A program made the position numbers and the translations under genes. 64,000 nucleotides of DNA. It comes from Galbibacter orientalis DSM 19592 (lineage in GTDB: Bacteria > Bacteroidota > Bacteroidia > Flavobacteriales > Flavobacteriaceae). Where the stretch lies: contig NZ_JH651379.1 in assembly GCF_000260115.1 (NCBI RefSeq), positions 186,001 through 250,000 of the forward strand, read 5' to 3'. The notes beneath the pieces are model-generated. The model searched no databases. It was given only the letters and a program-made list of their open reading frames with translations, and was not told the DNA's origin. Below are positions 44,060-52,027 of this stretch, piece by piece. Position 1 is the first letter of the stretch, and each line of letters starts with the position of its first letter.

Positions 44060-45273
44060 AAAATATAAAAATTATTACCTGTCTTTTGTTTGTTTCCGCT
44101 TTCGCGAAAGCGCAACAACTACAATCATACATTGAAGAGGCACAATCTAACAACCCCGAGATTCAAGCCTTTGAACTGCGCTATAACATCGCCGAAGAAA
44201 AAGTGAACGAAGCAAACTGGCTGCCTAATACTGAAGTGAGTGCTGGGTACTTTGTCAGTGAGCCCGAGACCCGTGTTGGGGCGCAGAGAGCACGTATTGG
44301 CTTTAAGCAAATGTTGCCTTGGTTCGGGACCATAACGGCAAGAGAAAATTATGCAGCCTCAATGGCTGAAGCTGAATATGTGGAAATCATAATTGCCAAA
44401 AGAAAACTGGCACTTTCTGTAGCTCAATCCTATTATCGTTTGTATGAAATACAAGCAAAGCAAAGGGTGCTCGATAAGAACATTAAATTATTAGAAACCT
44501 ATGACCGTCTTGCCCTTACATCGGTTGAAGTAGGCAAGGCATCTTCTGTTGACGTTTTGAGATTACAGATTCGTCAAAATGAATTGCAACAGCAAAAAGA
44601 GGTGCTCGAAGAGGAATTTGGGTCAGAACAAATCACCTTCAATAAGCTACTCAATCGTGATGGAACTATGATGGTTGATGTGGTCACATTAATGGAAATT
44701 CCAAGTGAAAACGCCGTATCTGGTAGAGATGCACTATCACTTAATCCTGAACTGCTTAAATATGATAAACTCTACGAATCGATAGCACAATCTGAATTGC
44801 TCAACCAGCGTGAGGCATTACCTATGTTTGGTTTTGGCGTTGATTATCTACCAGTGAGCGAGCGAGCGGATATGAATCCAATAGACAATGGAAAGGATAT
44901 ACTAATGCCTATGGTTTCAGTTTCCATTCCCATTTTTAATAATCGGTATAAATCTATTTCAAGGCAAAATGACTTGCGCCAACAAGAAATCGAGACTCAA
45001 AAAGCACAACGATTGAATGTTTTGGAATCCGCTTTCGCAAAAGCAATATCGCAACGCAACCAAGCACGAATAGCATATAATACACAAGAGAACAATCTGA
45101 AACAAGCAGAAGATGCTGAAGAAATTCTCATTAAAAACTATGAAACGGGCACCATTGATTTTAATGATGTGCTGGATATCCAAGAGTTACAGCTCAAATT
45201 TCAGTTAAATCAAGTGGAATCGATACAGAAGTATTACACACAATCTGCAATTGTTAATTACCTAATCAACTAA
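44056..45273 (+). CDS. TolC family outer membrane protein (CusC-like)
   Basis: A 405-residue outer-membrane efflux protein with a signal peptide ending FAKAQQ and two repeats of coiled-coil alpha-barrel sequence (SVAQSYYRLYEIQAKQRVLD; AISQRNQARIAYNTQENNLK). It is the outer-membrane exit for the CusA pump; its start overlaps the cusA stop by four bases. The palindrome CGCTTTCGCGAAAGCG lies within its signal-peptide codons (44097-44112). Confidence 0.9.
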   Translation: MKNIKIITCLLFVSAFAKAQQLQSYIEEAQSNNPEIQAFELRYNIAEEKVNEANWLPNTEVSAGYFVSEPETRVGAQRARIGFKQMLPWFGTITARENYAASMAEAEYVEIIIAKRKLALSVAQSYYRLYEIQAKQRVLDKNIKLLETYDRLALTSVEVGKASSVDVLRLQIRQNELQQQKEVLEEEFGSEQITFNKLLNRDGTMMVDVVTLMEIPSENAVSGRDALSLNPELLKYDKLYESIAQSELLNQREALPMFGFGVDYLPVSERADMNPIDNGKDILMPMVSVSIPIFNNRYKSISRQNDLRQQEIETQKAQRLNVLESAFAKAISQRNQARIAYNTQENNLKQAEDAEEILIKNYETGTIDFNDVLDIQELQLKFQLNQVESIQKYYTQSAIVNYLIN

Positions 45274-45277
45274 CCGG

Positions 45278-45844
45278 ATGGAAAAGAAATTATTTATAAA
45301 AAATATGGTGTGTAATCGCTGTATTAAAACAATCCAGAGTGATGTTGAAACATTAGGGATTCACTTAAAGCATATTGAATTGGGTTCTATTATTTACGAA
45401 GAGAAATCTATAGATGATTTTGAAAATATAAAAAATGTTTTAGAAAACAATGGTTTCGAAATTTTACTGGCGCAAGACCAGCAATTAGTAGAGCAAGTTA
45501 AAATTGAACTTATTAAATTATTACAAAAATTACCACTTCAATTAAATAAAACGCTGTCCAAGCATTTGGAAAGTAAATTAAACCTTGAGTACTCAAAAAT
45601 CAGTAAAATATTTTCTGTTACGGAGCATATTACCATAGAAAAATACTTTATAAAACTCAAGATAGAAAGAGTGAAAGAGCTGATTCAATTACAAGAGGGT
45701 AATTTTACGGAGATAAGTCAGCTGCTTGATTACAGTAATGTAAATCATTTAAGTAGGCTGTTTAAAAGTGAAACTGGTATGAGTCTGACTAATTATAAGA
45801 ATAATCAAAAAAGTATTAGAAACCCTTTAGATCAAATAAGGTAG
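45278..45844 (+). CDS. AraC-family regulator with N-terminal metal-binding (HMA-like) domain
   Basis: A 188-residue regulator. Residues 1-70 resemble an HMA copper-chaperone fold with the motif MVCNRCIKT (Cys at 12 and 15). Residues about 105-180 form an AraC-type double helix-turn-helix (ITIEKYFIKLKIERVKELIQ, ISQLLDYSNVNHLSRLFKSE). It starts four bases after the TolC gene. The layout suggests direct sensing of Cu(I) or Ag(I) coupled to control of the efflux island. A second, damaged copy of the same type lies at the right edge (63879). Confidence 0.85.
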   Translation: MEKKLFIKNMVCNRCIKTIQSDVETLGIHLKHIELGSIIYEEKSIDDFENIKNVLENNGFEILLAQDQQLVEQVKIELIKLLQKLPLQLNKTLSKHLESKLNLEYSKISKIFSVTEHITIEKYFIKLKIERVKELIQLQEGNFTEISQLLDYSNVNHLSRLFKSETGMSLTNYKNNQKSIRNPLDQIR

Positions 45845-45908
45845 ATAACAACCATAATTATGACACAAACTTCTCATAATCAATATTAATTTTAAAAAAA
45901 GTAATCTT

Positions 45909-48317
45909 ATGAAAAAAATAAGCTATGCATTTATTCTTTTGTTACTGTGTACCTATACAGCATCTGCACAGTCCGTGGAAGGTAATGTCGATAATCTACC
46001 CGTTCACGAATACACGTTGACCCTAAAGGAAGAAATGGTTAATAAAGCCGGTAAAGAAGTAAAAGGGATGACCGTCAACGGAGGCATTCCAGGGCCAACG
46101 CTCGAATTTACCGAAGGGGAGTACGCAGTAATCTATGTAAAAAATGAAATGAGCGTGGAGACATCCATCCATTGGCACGGCTTGTTGTTGCCCAATTTTT
46201 ATGATGGGGTACCCTACCTTTCTACACCGCCCATAGAACCCGGTAAAACACTAAAATATGAATTCGCAATAAAGCAAAACGGCACCTATTGGTACCATTC
46301 CCATACAATGTTACAGGAACAGAGTGGTGTTTATGGCTCAATTGTAATACAGCCCAAGGAAAAAACCTTGGAGTATGATAAAGAGCAGGTTTTGGTACTA
46401 TCTGACTGGACCAACGAAAAACCACGGGATGTACTTCGGTTTTTAAAGCGAGGTACAGAATGGTACAATATAAGAAAAGGAACGGCCACACCACTTAATC
46501 AAGTTATTGCAAGGGGCGCATTTGGCGCACAGTTAAATTTTTGGAGACAGCGTATGGAAAGTGCGGATGTGGCAGATGTCTATTATCCCGCTTTTCTAAT
46601 CAACGGAGAAGAAAAAGTGGAGTACCCCGAGTTTAAACCTGGAGAAAAAGTGCGCCTTCGCATTATAGACGGCTCTGCTTCCACTTCTTTTTGGATGACG
46701 TTTGGCGGGCCAGACCCTTTGCTTGTCTCGGCAGATGGTAAAGATGTAGTACCGGTTAAGCATAACAAGACATTTATAGGGGTAGCAGAAACCTACGACT
46801 TTATCGTAACCATACCGGAGAACGGCAAACTGGAATATAAAATTATGGCCCAAGACGGCTCTGGTACCGCAACGGCATACCTTGGTCAAGGACCTATTGT
46901 TGTTGCACCCGATGTATCCAAACCTGATAAAATAGGGATGATGCAACAAATGGCCAAAATGAAAATGAAAATGGGTGCACCCGCTTTAAAGTTCCGACCA
47001 GGCAAAGATGAGCGTTACCAGATGAAAGAAAAATGGGGAATGCAAATGGACGATAATATGCAGATGGAAGGAATGAAAGATATGGATATGGGTACAATGA
47101 ATATGGACAAGTCCAATATGAAGGATATGGAGAAGCATAAAATGGACGAAATGCAAATGGATATGAAAAAGGATTCAATGCAGATGGACCATTCCAAAAT
47201 GGCAGGGATGGACACAAAAAAGGATTCCGAAATGAAAGAGGCCTCTCAAATGGATGATATGAATCAAATGAATATGGAAGACGCAGGCGGAATGCAGGGA
47301 ATGAATATGTTTTCAGAATATAACTATGACTACTTGAAATCGCCGGAGAAGACCAATTATGACCCAGATGTTCCTGTAACGGATATCTTATTAAACCTTA
47401 CCGGGAATATGCAGCGCTATATCTGGAGTTTGAACGGGGTTCCTCTATCTGAAGCAGATAAAATAAAAATCAAGGGAGACGAAGTAACTAGGATTACCTT
47501 CAATAACCTGACTATGATGCACCACCCAATGCACCTACACGGTCATTTTTTTAGGGTCATTAATGAAAATGGGGAATACTCACCCTTAAAACACACAGTA
47601 AATGTTCCACCAATGAAACAAGTTACCATTGAATTTTATGGTGATGAATATGGCGATTGGTTTTTCCATTGTCATATTCTATACCATATGATGGGAGGTA
47701 TGGCGCGTATTGTAAGTTATGATACCCCTAGGGATCCAAGGTTGAAGGAATATCCCGTATCTAAACTTATTGACGAGACCGACCAGTTCTATTCCTACGG
47801 AATGATAGATGCAGCATCACATATGACTACTTTGAACCTTATATCTTCAAATATCCGAAACCAATTCAGTTTGAGGGGCGAATATGGTTGGAACAGGAAT
47901 ATAGAGGTAGAAGCTGCCTACGATAGATACCTCTATGATTACCTAACCGTTTTTGGCGGTGTAAATGTCGAGAACGAAATAGAGGATAGCCTTGAAGAAA
48001 TAACAACAACAGCTATAGCAGGGATACGATACCTTACGCCCTACTTATTTACGTTGGATGTTAGAATGGATAGTAAGCTACGCCCGCAGATTAGCCTAAG
48101 CCGTGCTATTACCATTTTCCCTAGAACTATTGTTTTTGGTATGTACGAGTACCAAGCAGATTTTGGATGGGTAGATGATCTTCCTCAAGGAGATAATTTC
48201 AAAAAAGAAGTTACTTGGAGTACGGGTGTTGAATATCTTTTATCCAAAAATTTCTCATTGATGGGAAGTTACGATAACCGTTTTGGTGCAGGTGGAGGAT
48301 TATCACTAAGATTTTAA
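45909..48317 (+). CDS. Multicopper oxidase (CopA/CueO-like) with Met-rich insert and C-terminal beta-barrel-like domain
   Basis: An 802-residue exported protein (signal peptide ends ASAQS). Residues 25-340 and 475-610 form the cupredoxin oxidase with copper ligands in IHWHG (about 86), WYHSHT (about 128), HHPMHLHGHFF (about 539) and HCHILYHMMGGM (about 588). Between about 345 and 465 is a Met/Asp/Lys-rich segment with many MxM, DM and HSKM units for Cu(I) binding. The last 190 residues (QFSLRGEYGW onward, ending GGGLSLRF) alternate like outer-membrane strands and end in Phe, resembling CopB. The protein probably oxidises Cu(I) at the outer membrane. The fusion is unusual relative to typical 500-600-residue enzymes. 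Confidence 0.88.
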   Translation: MKKISYAFILLLLCTYTASAQSVEGNVDNLPVHEYTLTLKEEMVNKAGKEVKGMTVNGGIPGPTLEFTEGEYAVIYVKNEMSVETSIHWHGLLLPNFYDGVPYLSTPPIEPGKTLKYEFAIKQNGTYWYHSHTMLQEQSGVYGSIVIQPKEKTLEYDKEQVLVLSDWTNEKPRDVLRFLKRGTEWYNIRKGTATPLNQVIARGAFGAQLNFWRQRMESADVADVYYPAFLINGEEKVEYPEFKPGEKVRLRIIDGSASTSFWMTFGGPDPLLVSADGKDVVPVKHNKTFIGVAETYDFIVTIPENGKLEYKIMAQDGSGTATAYLGQGPIVVAPDVSKPDKIGMMQQMAKMKMKMGAPALKFRPGKDERYQMKEKWGMQMDDNMQMEGMKDMDMGTMNMDKSNMKDMEKHKMDEMQMDMKKDSMQMDHSKMAGMDTKKDSEMKEASQMDDMNQMNMEDAGGMQGMNMFSEYNYDYLKSPEKTNYDPDVPVTDILLNLTGNMQRYIWSLNGVPLSEADKIKIKGDEVTRITFNNLTMMHHPMHLHGHFFRVINENGEYSPLKHTVNVPPMKQVTIEFYGDEYGDWFFHCHILYHMMGGMARIVSYDTPRDPRLKEYPVSKLIDETDQFYSYGMIDAASHMTTLNLISSNIRNQFSLRGEYGWNRNIEVEAAYDRYLYDYLTVFGGVNVENEIEDSLEEITTTAIAGIRYLTPYLFTLDVRMDSKLRPQISLSRAITIFPRTIVFGMYEYQADFGWVDDLPQGDNFKKEVTWSTGVEYLLSKNFSLMGSYDNRFGAGGGLSLRF

Positions 48318-48335
48318 TGACTAAAAAATAAAACT

Positions 48336-48530
48336 ATGGACTACAATTGGGATTTCTTAATCATTTTCGGTGTTATAATTCTAGGCATTTTTATCTATGC
48401 TGGAGGAAAGAAAATAAAGCGAACTAAAAGTTCAAAGGCTATGGATGTCCTTAATGAAAGCTACGCTAAAGGAGAGATAACCAAAGAGAAGTATGAAGAA
48501 ATTAAGCAGACTATAGGCTCAAAGAAATAA
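48336..48530 (+). CDS. SHOCT domain membrane protein
   Basis: A 64-residue protein: one membrane helix (FLIIFGVIILGIFIYAGG) and a C-terminal SHOCT motif (AMDVLNESYAKGEITKEKYEEIKQT). It begins 18 bases after the oxidase gene. SHOCT proteins are small oligomerising or anchoring modules of unknown detailed role and are common in copper clusters. Confidence 0.8.
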   Translation: MDYNWDFLIIFGVIILGIFIYAGGKKIKRTKSSKAMDVLNESYAKGEITKEKYEEIKQTIGSKK

Positions 48531-48653
48531 AAAAAAGAAGCAATTCAAAAATCTGTTAGAAATAGCACTATGTAAAAAAAATTAAGCTGTGTAAACCGTT
48601 ATAACAATAAATTAAATTAAAATCAAATATTAACTATTAAAATCAAAAGTAAA

Positions 48654-49241
48654 ATGAAAAAAGTAAAAATGACCGTCGGTATTTTAGTAATGACCTTAAC
48701 CCTTACGGCTATATCCTGCAAGGACGGAAAAAAAGATGAACCAGCTGCACCTATGAGCAATGAGATGTACCAAGAGTCTATGGATGACAAAGATGATATG
48801 GCAATGAGTGACAACCAAGACGCAAAAGCAGAAGCAATCCTGAAAGATTACTTCAACTTGAAAGATGCACTTGTAGGCGATGACAATGATAAGGCAAAAG
48901 AATTGGGAGCAACGCTTGCAAGTACTTTAGGGAATTTTGATGCATCCAGCTATTCAGATAGTGAGCAACAGGAACTCAAGGATATTATGGAAGATGCCAC
49001 AGAACACGCAGAACATATTTCAGAAAGTGATATAGCTCACCAGCGAGAACATTTTAAAATCATAAGTAAGGATGTAACAGATATGGTTGCTATAACCGGT
49101 ACAGAAAACACCTTGTATCAACTATTATGCCCAATGTATGATGGAGGTAGTAATTGGTTAAGTATGAGCAAGGACGTTAAGAATCCTTATTATGGAAGTA
49201 AAATGTTGACCTGTGGTGAAATGCAAAAGGAAATCAATTAA
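48654..49241 (+). CDS. DUF3347 lipoprotein
   Basis: A 195-residue lipoprotein (lipobox LTAISC, Cys about 22). The DUF3347 domain (residues about 60-190) shows [40 protein letters not shown] and the end [12 protein letters not shown] and [13 protein letters not shown]. The His residues and the C-P-M segment fit copper binding; related domains are fused to CusB-type adaptors. A close paralogue lies at 49718 and a third copy is the C-terminus of the CusB at 61838. It abuts the heme-binding gene without a gap. Confidence 0.85.
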   Translation: MKKVKMTVGILVMTLTLTAISCKDGKKDEPAAPMSNEMYQESMDDKDDMAMSDNQDAKAEAILKDYFNLKDALVGDDNDKAKELGATLASTLGNFDASSYSDSEQQELKDIMEDATEHAEHISESDIAHQREHFKIISKDVTDMVAITGTENTLYQLLCPMYDGGSNWLSMSKDVKNPYYGSKMLTCGEMQKEIN

Positions 49242-49694
49242 ATGAAAATTTTAAAAATCATAGCAACAATAGCACTGGTAGGATTTGTGGGGATTCAATT
49301 TATTCCCACGGAACGCAATCAAAGCGATACGGTACCCGAAACTGATTTTATGTTGGTACATAATGTTCCTGAAACTATTCAGAAAAAATTACAGGTATCC
49401 TGCTATGATTGTCACAGTAACAATACGCAATATCCTTGGTATAATAAGATTCAACCCGCTGCTTGGTTTTTGGAAGACCACATTAAAGAAGGCAAGGCCG
49501 AACTTAATTTTAACGAATGGGATTCGCTTTCAAGCCGAAGAAAATCAAGTAAACTTCGATCAATTATCAAACAGATAGAAAGCGGAGAAATGCCTTTGGA
49601 TTCTTACACTTTGATACATAAAGATGCTAAGTTTTCTGAAGCGGAGGCAGAAGAATTAATCAATTTTATCACACAATTAAAAGATAGTTTATAA
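49242..49694 (+). CDS. Heme-binding domain protein (cytochrome c-like)
   Basis: A 150-residue exported protein with an N-terminal membrane anchor ([15 protein letters not shown]) and a single c-type heme motif [15 protein letters not shown] (Cys about 59 and 62, His 63). The Haem_bd family signature continues [19 protein letters not shown]. It starts one base after the DUF3347 stop. It probably carries electrons in the periplasm, perhaps for the copper oxidase; the partner is not known. Confidence 0.85.
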   Translation: MKILKIIATIALVGFVGIQFIPTERNQSDTVPETDFMLVHNVPETIQKKLQVSCYDCHSNNTQYPWYNKIQPAAWFLEDHIKEGKAELNFNEWDSLSSRRKSSKLRSIIKQIESGEMPLDSYTLIHKDAKFSEAEAEELINFITQLKDSL

Positions 49695-49717
49695 ATAATA
49701 ATTTAAAAATAATAAAA

Positions 49718-50278
49718 ATGAAAAATTTAAAAATGAGTATAGCAGTAATGCTATTGTTAGCAGTTTCTTTTACCAACGCCCAGGAAAAAGAAAAAATGAA
49801 CCACAAGCACGGTGAAATGGAAATGGATCATAGTAAAATGAAAATGGACAAAATGAATCCAGCGGCAGAAACGGTTCTTGCCGATTATTTTATGTTGAAA
49901 GATGCTTTGGTAGGCGATGACACCAAGAAAGCGGCACAATCAGGTTCTAAATTGGTAGCCTCTCTTAAAAAATTCGATAAGAGTAGTTACTCAAAAGAAC
50001 AACAAAAAGAGCTGGCCGATATCATAGAAGATGCTACCGAGCACGCAGAACATATTTCTGAAAGTGCGATAGACCACCAACGCGAGCACTTTAAAACGTT
50101 AAGTAAGGATATTACTGATATGGTAGCTATTACGGGTACAAAAAGCACGTTATATGAACAATTTTGCCCAATGTACGATAAAGGAAGTGCTTGGTTAAGT
50201 ACAAGTAATGAAGTAAAAAACCCCTACTATGGCAGCAAAATGCTTAAATGTGGGAAAGTTCAAAAGACAATTCAGTAA
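49718..50278 (+). CDS. DUF3347 domain protein (secreted paralogue)
   Basis: A 186-residue protein with a cleavable signal ([12 protein letters not shown]) instead of a lipobox. A Met/His-rich linker ([20 protein letters not shown]) precedes a DUF3347 domain highly similar to that at 48654 ([64 protein letters not shown]). It would be a soluble periplasmic copper binder next to the lipid-anchored one. Confidence 0.85.
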   Translation: MKNLKMSIAVMLLLAVSFTNAQEKEKMNHKHGEMEMDHSKMKMDKMNPAAETVLADYFMLKDALVGDDTKKAAQSGSKLVASLKKFDKSSYSKEQQKELADIIEDATEHAEHISESAIDHQREHFKTLSKDITDMVAITGTKSTLYEQFCPMYDKGSAWLSTSNEVKNPYYGSKMLKCGKVQKTIQ

Positions 50279-50334
50279 AGTTGTAATCCTTTTGACCAAA
50301 ATTAAGAGAATTAAGCAACCAACAATAATCAAAG

Positions 50335-50766
50335 ATGAGGACTAAAATAATCAAACTCTTTTTGCGACTTGCAATATCAATCGGATTTTTATCGGCAGTA
50401 GCTGATAGATTTGGATTGTGGAACAAAGATGTTTCTGTGTGGGGGAATTGGGATAATTTTCTTAACTACACACAACAGATAAATCCTTGGATTCCGGACT
50501 CATTAATTTCAACAATCGGAATTATTGCAACCGCAGCTGAAATTATTTTTGCATTCTTCTTGATAATTGGATTTAAAACAGAATTGTTCGCAAAATGGAG
50601 TGGATTTTTACTGCTACTATTTGCGCTTTCAATGACATTTTCCACTGGAATAAAAGGAGCATTAGACTTTTCAGTCTTTACAGCTTCTGCTGGAGCTTTT
50701 GCGTTAAGCCTAATGAAAGAAAAGTATATGGAATTGGACAGCCTAATTGCAAAAGGAAATAATTGA
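50335..50766 (+). CDS. DoxX-like membrane protein
   Basis: A 143-residue protein with four membrane helices (LFLRLAISIGFLSAVADRFG, IGIIATAAEIIFAFFLIIGF, WSGFLLLLFALSMTFSTGIK, FTASAGAFALSLM), the size and layout of DoxX/DoxD relatives. Such proteins act in membrane redox or envelope stress; the role here is unknown. A run of three structured repeats follows. Confidence 0.75.
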   Translation: MRTKIIKLFLRLAISIGFLSAVADRFGLWNKDVSVWGNWDNFLNYTQQINPWIPDSLISTIGIIATAAEIIFAFFLIIGFKTELFAKWSGFLLLLFALSMTFSTGIKGALDFSVFTASAGAFALSLMKEKYMELDSLIAKGNN

Positions 50767-50850
50767 GTGTAAATAAACAAAGTAAGAAACCGATAATATG
50801 GTAGTAGGAAGTTTAAATATGGCAAAATACAAAAGACTATTCAATAGGTA

Positions 50851-50928
50851 ATCCCTTCCCTAAGCATCTTTTGTTGCTCTGGTTTATTAGTTAACAGAAG
50901 TAAATAAGATGTCTGGGATATCTTGGGT
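50851..50928. repeat. Stem-loop repeat element E1
   Basis: CATCTT (50865-50870) pairs with AAGATG (50906-50911), with outer CCC/GGG. The loop contains TTGTTGCTCTGG and TTTATTAGTTAACAG, related to the loops of E2-E5. First of three tandem elements after the DoxX gene. Confidence 0.5.
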
Positions 50929-50934
50929 AGTCAT

Positions 50935-51001
50935 TAAGTCCTGTCGTGGGAAGGAAAACAATGTTGATGGTTAGTGTTAATTCCTTCCCAGGTCAGGCAA
51001 A
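50935..51001. repeat. Stem-loop repeat element E2
   Basis: AAGT-CCTG-tcgt-GGGAAGGAA pairs with TTCCTTCCC-aggt-CAGG; the loop contains TGTTGATGGTTAGTG. Outer and inner stems and the internal four-base bulges match E5 at 56724. Confidence 0.65.
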
Positions 51002-51005
51002 AATT

Positions 51006-51078
51006 TAAGTCCTAATAAGAGAGAGGGCACATACTTTTGGTTGGTTAGTGAAGCCCTTTCTCTTAATTAGGCACAAAT
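51006..51078. repeat. Stem-loop repeat element E3
   Basis: AAGT-CCTAAT-a-AGAGAgaGGGC pairs with GCCCttTCTCTTa-ATTAGG; the loop TTGGTTGGTTAGTG resembles E2. The stem sequence differs completely from E2 yet pairs along its length. The flank GGCACAAATAAA matches E0. Confidence 0.65.
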
Positions 51079-51176
51079 AAAATAGTATGAAATGAGCCAT
51101 ACAAAAAAGTTGATAACAAGCGAAATGTTGATTGGCCAATTACATCTGACAATTAAAAATAAATAAATATCAACAG

Positions 51177-51314
51177 ATGAAAGATTGTTGTAAAACCGGT
51201 AGCGAAACCAAACAAAAGAGAAGTGGCTTCAAAAAATGGTTCAATTATACCATTTATGCCATTATAGCCATTATTGTGATAGGTGTATTGATCTTGCAAT
51301 TAACAGGTGATTAA
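51177..51314 (+). CDS. Small Cys-containing membrane protein
   Basis: A 45-residue protein: a polar N-terminus with a Cys pair (MKDCCKTGSETKQKR) and one membrane helix (YTIYAIIAIIVIGVLILQ). It lies 16 bases ahead of the DUF2231 gene and probably shares its transcript. The Cys-Cys pair at the cytosolic side could bind metal. No named family; the clear architecture supports a real gene. Confidence 0.55.
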   Translation: MKDCCKTGSETKQKRSGFKKWFNYTIYAIIAIIVIGVLILQLTGD

Positions 51315-51330
51315 TTTAAAACTATATAAA

Positions 51331-52005
51331 ATGAAATCTAAAAAAATAATTTTCACCGTATTGATGTTAGCCTTGTTTGGAGGTTTTTCGACGGTATTTG
51401 CTGATAGTAATTTTATTGTTTCTGAAACTAAAACCGACATCAAGGATGAGAAATCACTTTCTATTTTTGAAACAAGCAGTCCAATTTCTGTCTCACAAGA
51501 CCATACTGAAGCCGGTTTGGACGATTTCCCTAATCTGCATCCTATGGTCGTACATTTTCCTATAGTTTTATTGTTGTTAGCGGTGGTCTTGCAGTTGATA
51601 CAGCTGTTTATTTTGAACCGGACAATGGATTGGGTCATTCTTTTAATGGTAGGGTCTGGGTTTATCGGGGCATACGTTGCTGGAACATTTGTACACCCGC
51701 ACACAGAAGGCCTTACCGAAATGGCAAAAAGCGTACTGGAACAACACGATAAATATGCCAATTGGACACTATGGTCCAGTGCCCTTGCCGCTATTCTGAA
51801 AATAGCAAGTCTGTTTTGGGTCAAACTAAAGCGCGGTTTCGAAATAGCAGTTTTTGTAGTAATGGCTTTTTCGGCCTATTCCGTTTCCGAAGCAGGACAT
51901 TATGGTTCGCAGCTGGTATATATAGAGGGAGTTGGCCCACAAGGAAATTATATCGGAACCGAAAGCGAAGAAGGTCACGGAGAAAGTGATGAACATTCAC
52001 ATTAA
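51331..52005 (+). CDS. DUF2231 family membrane protein
   Basis: A 224-residue protein with a signal peptide (ending STVFADS), a DUF2231 core of four helices beginning FPNLHPMVVHFPIVLLLLAV, and His-rich ends (GTFVHPHTEG; C-terminal EEGHGESDEHSH). The HP-x-x-VHFP motif is typical; the conserved His pairs suggest heme or metal binding. DUF2231 proteins are common in metal and redox clusters. The ATG at 51331 gives a proper signal; an upstream start at 51307 overlaps the preceding small gene. Confidence 0.8.
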   Translation: MKSKKIIFTVLMLALFGGFSTVFADSNFIVSETKTDIKDEKSLSIFETSSPISVSQDHTEAGLDDFPNLHPMVVHFPIVLLLLAVVLQLIQLFILNRTMDWVILLMVGSGFIGAYVAGTFVHPHTEGLTEMAKSVLEQHDKYANWTLWSSALAAILKIASLFWVKLKRGFEIAVFVVMAFSAYSVSEAGHYGSQLVYIEGVGPQGNYIGTESEEGHGESDEHSH

Positions 52006-52027
52006 ACAAGAACTATAAACAAGAGCA

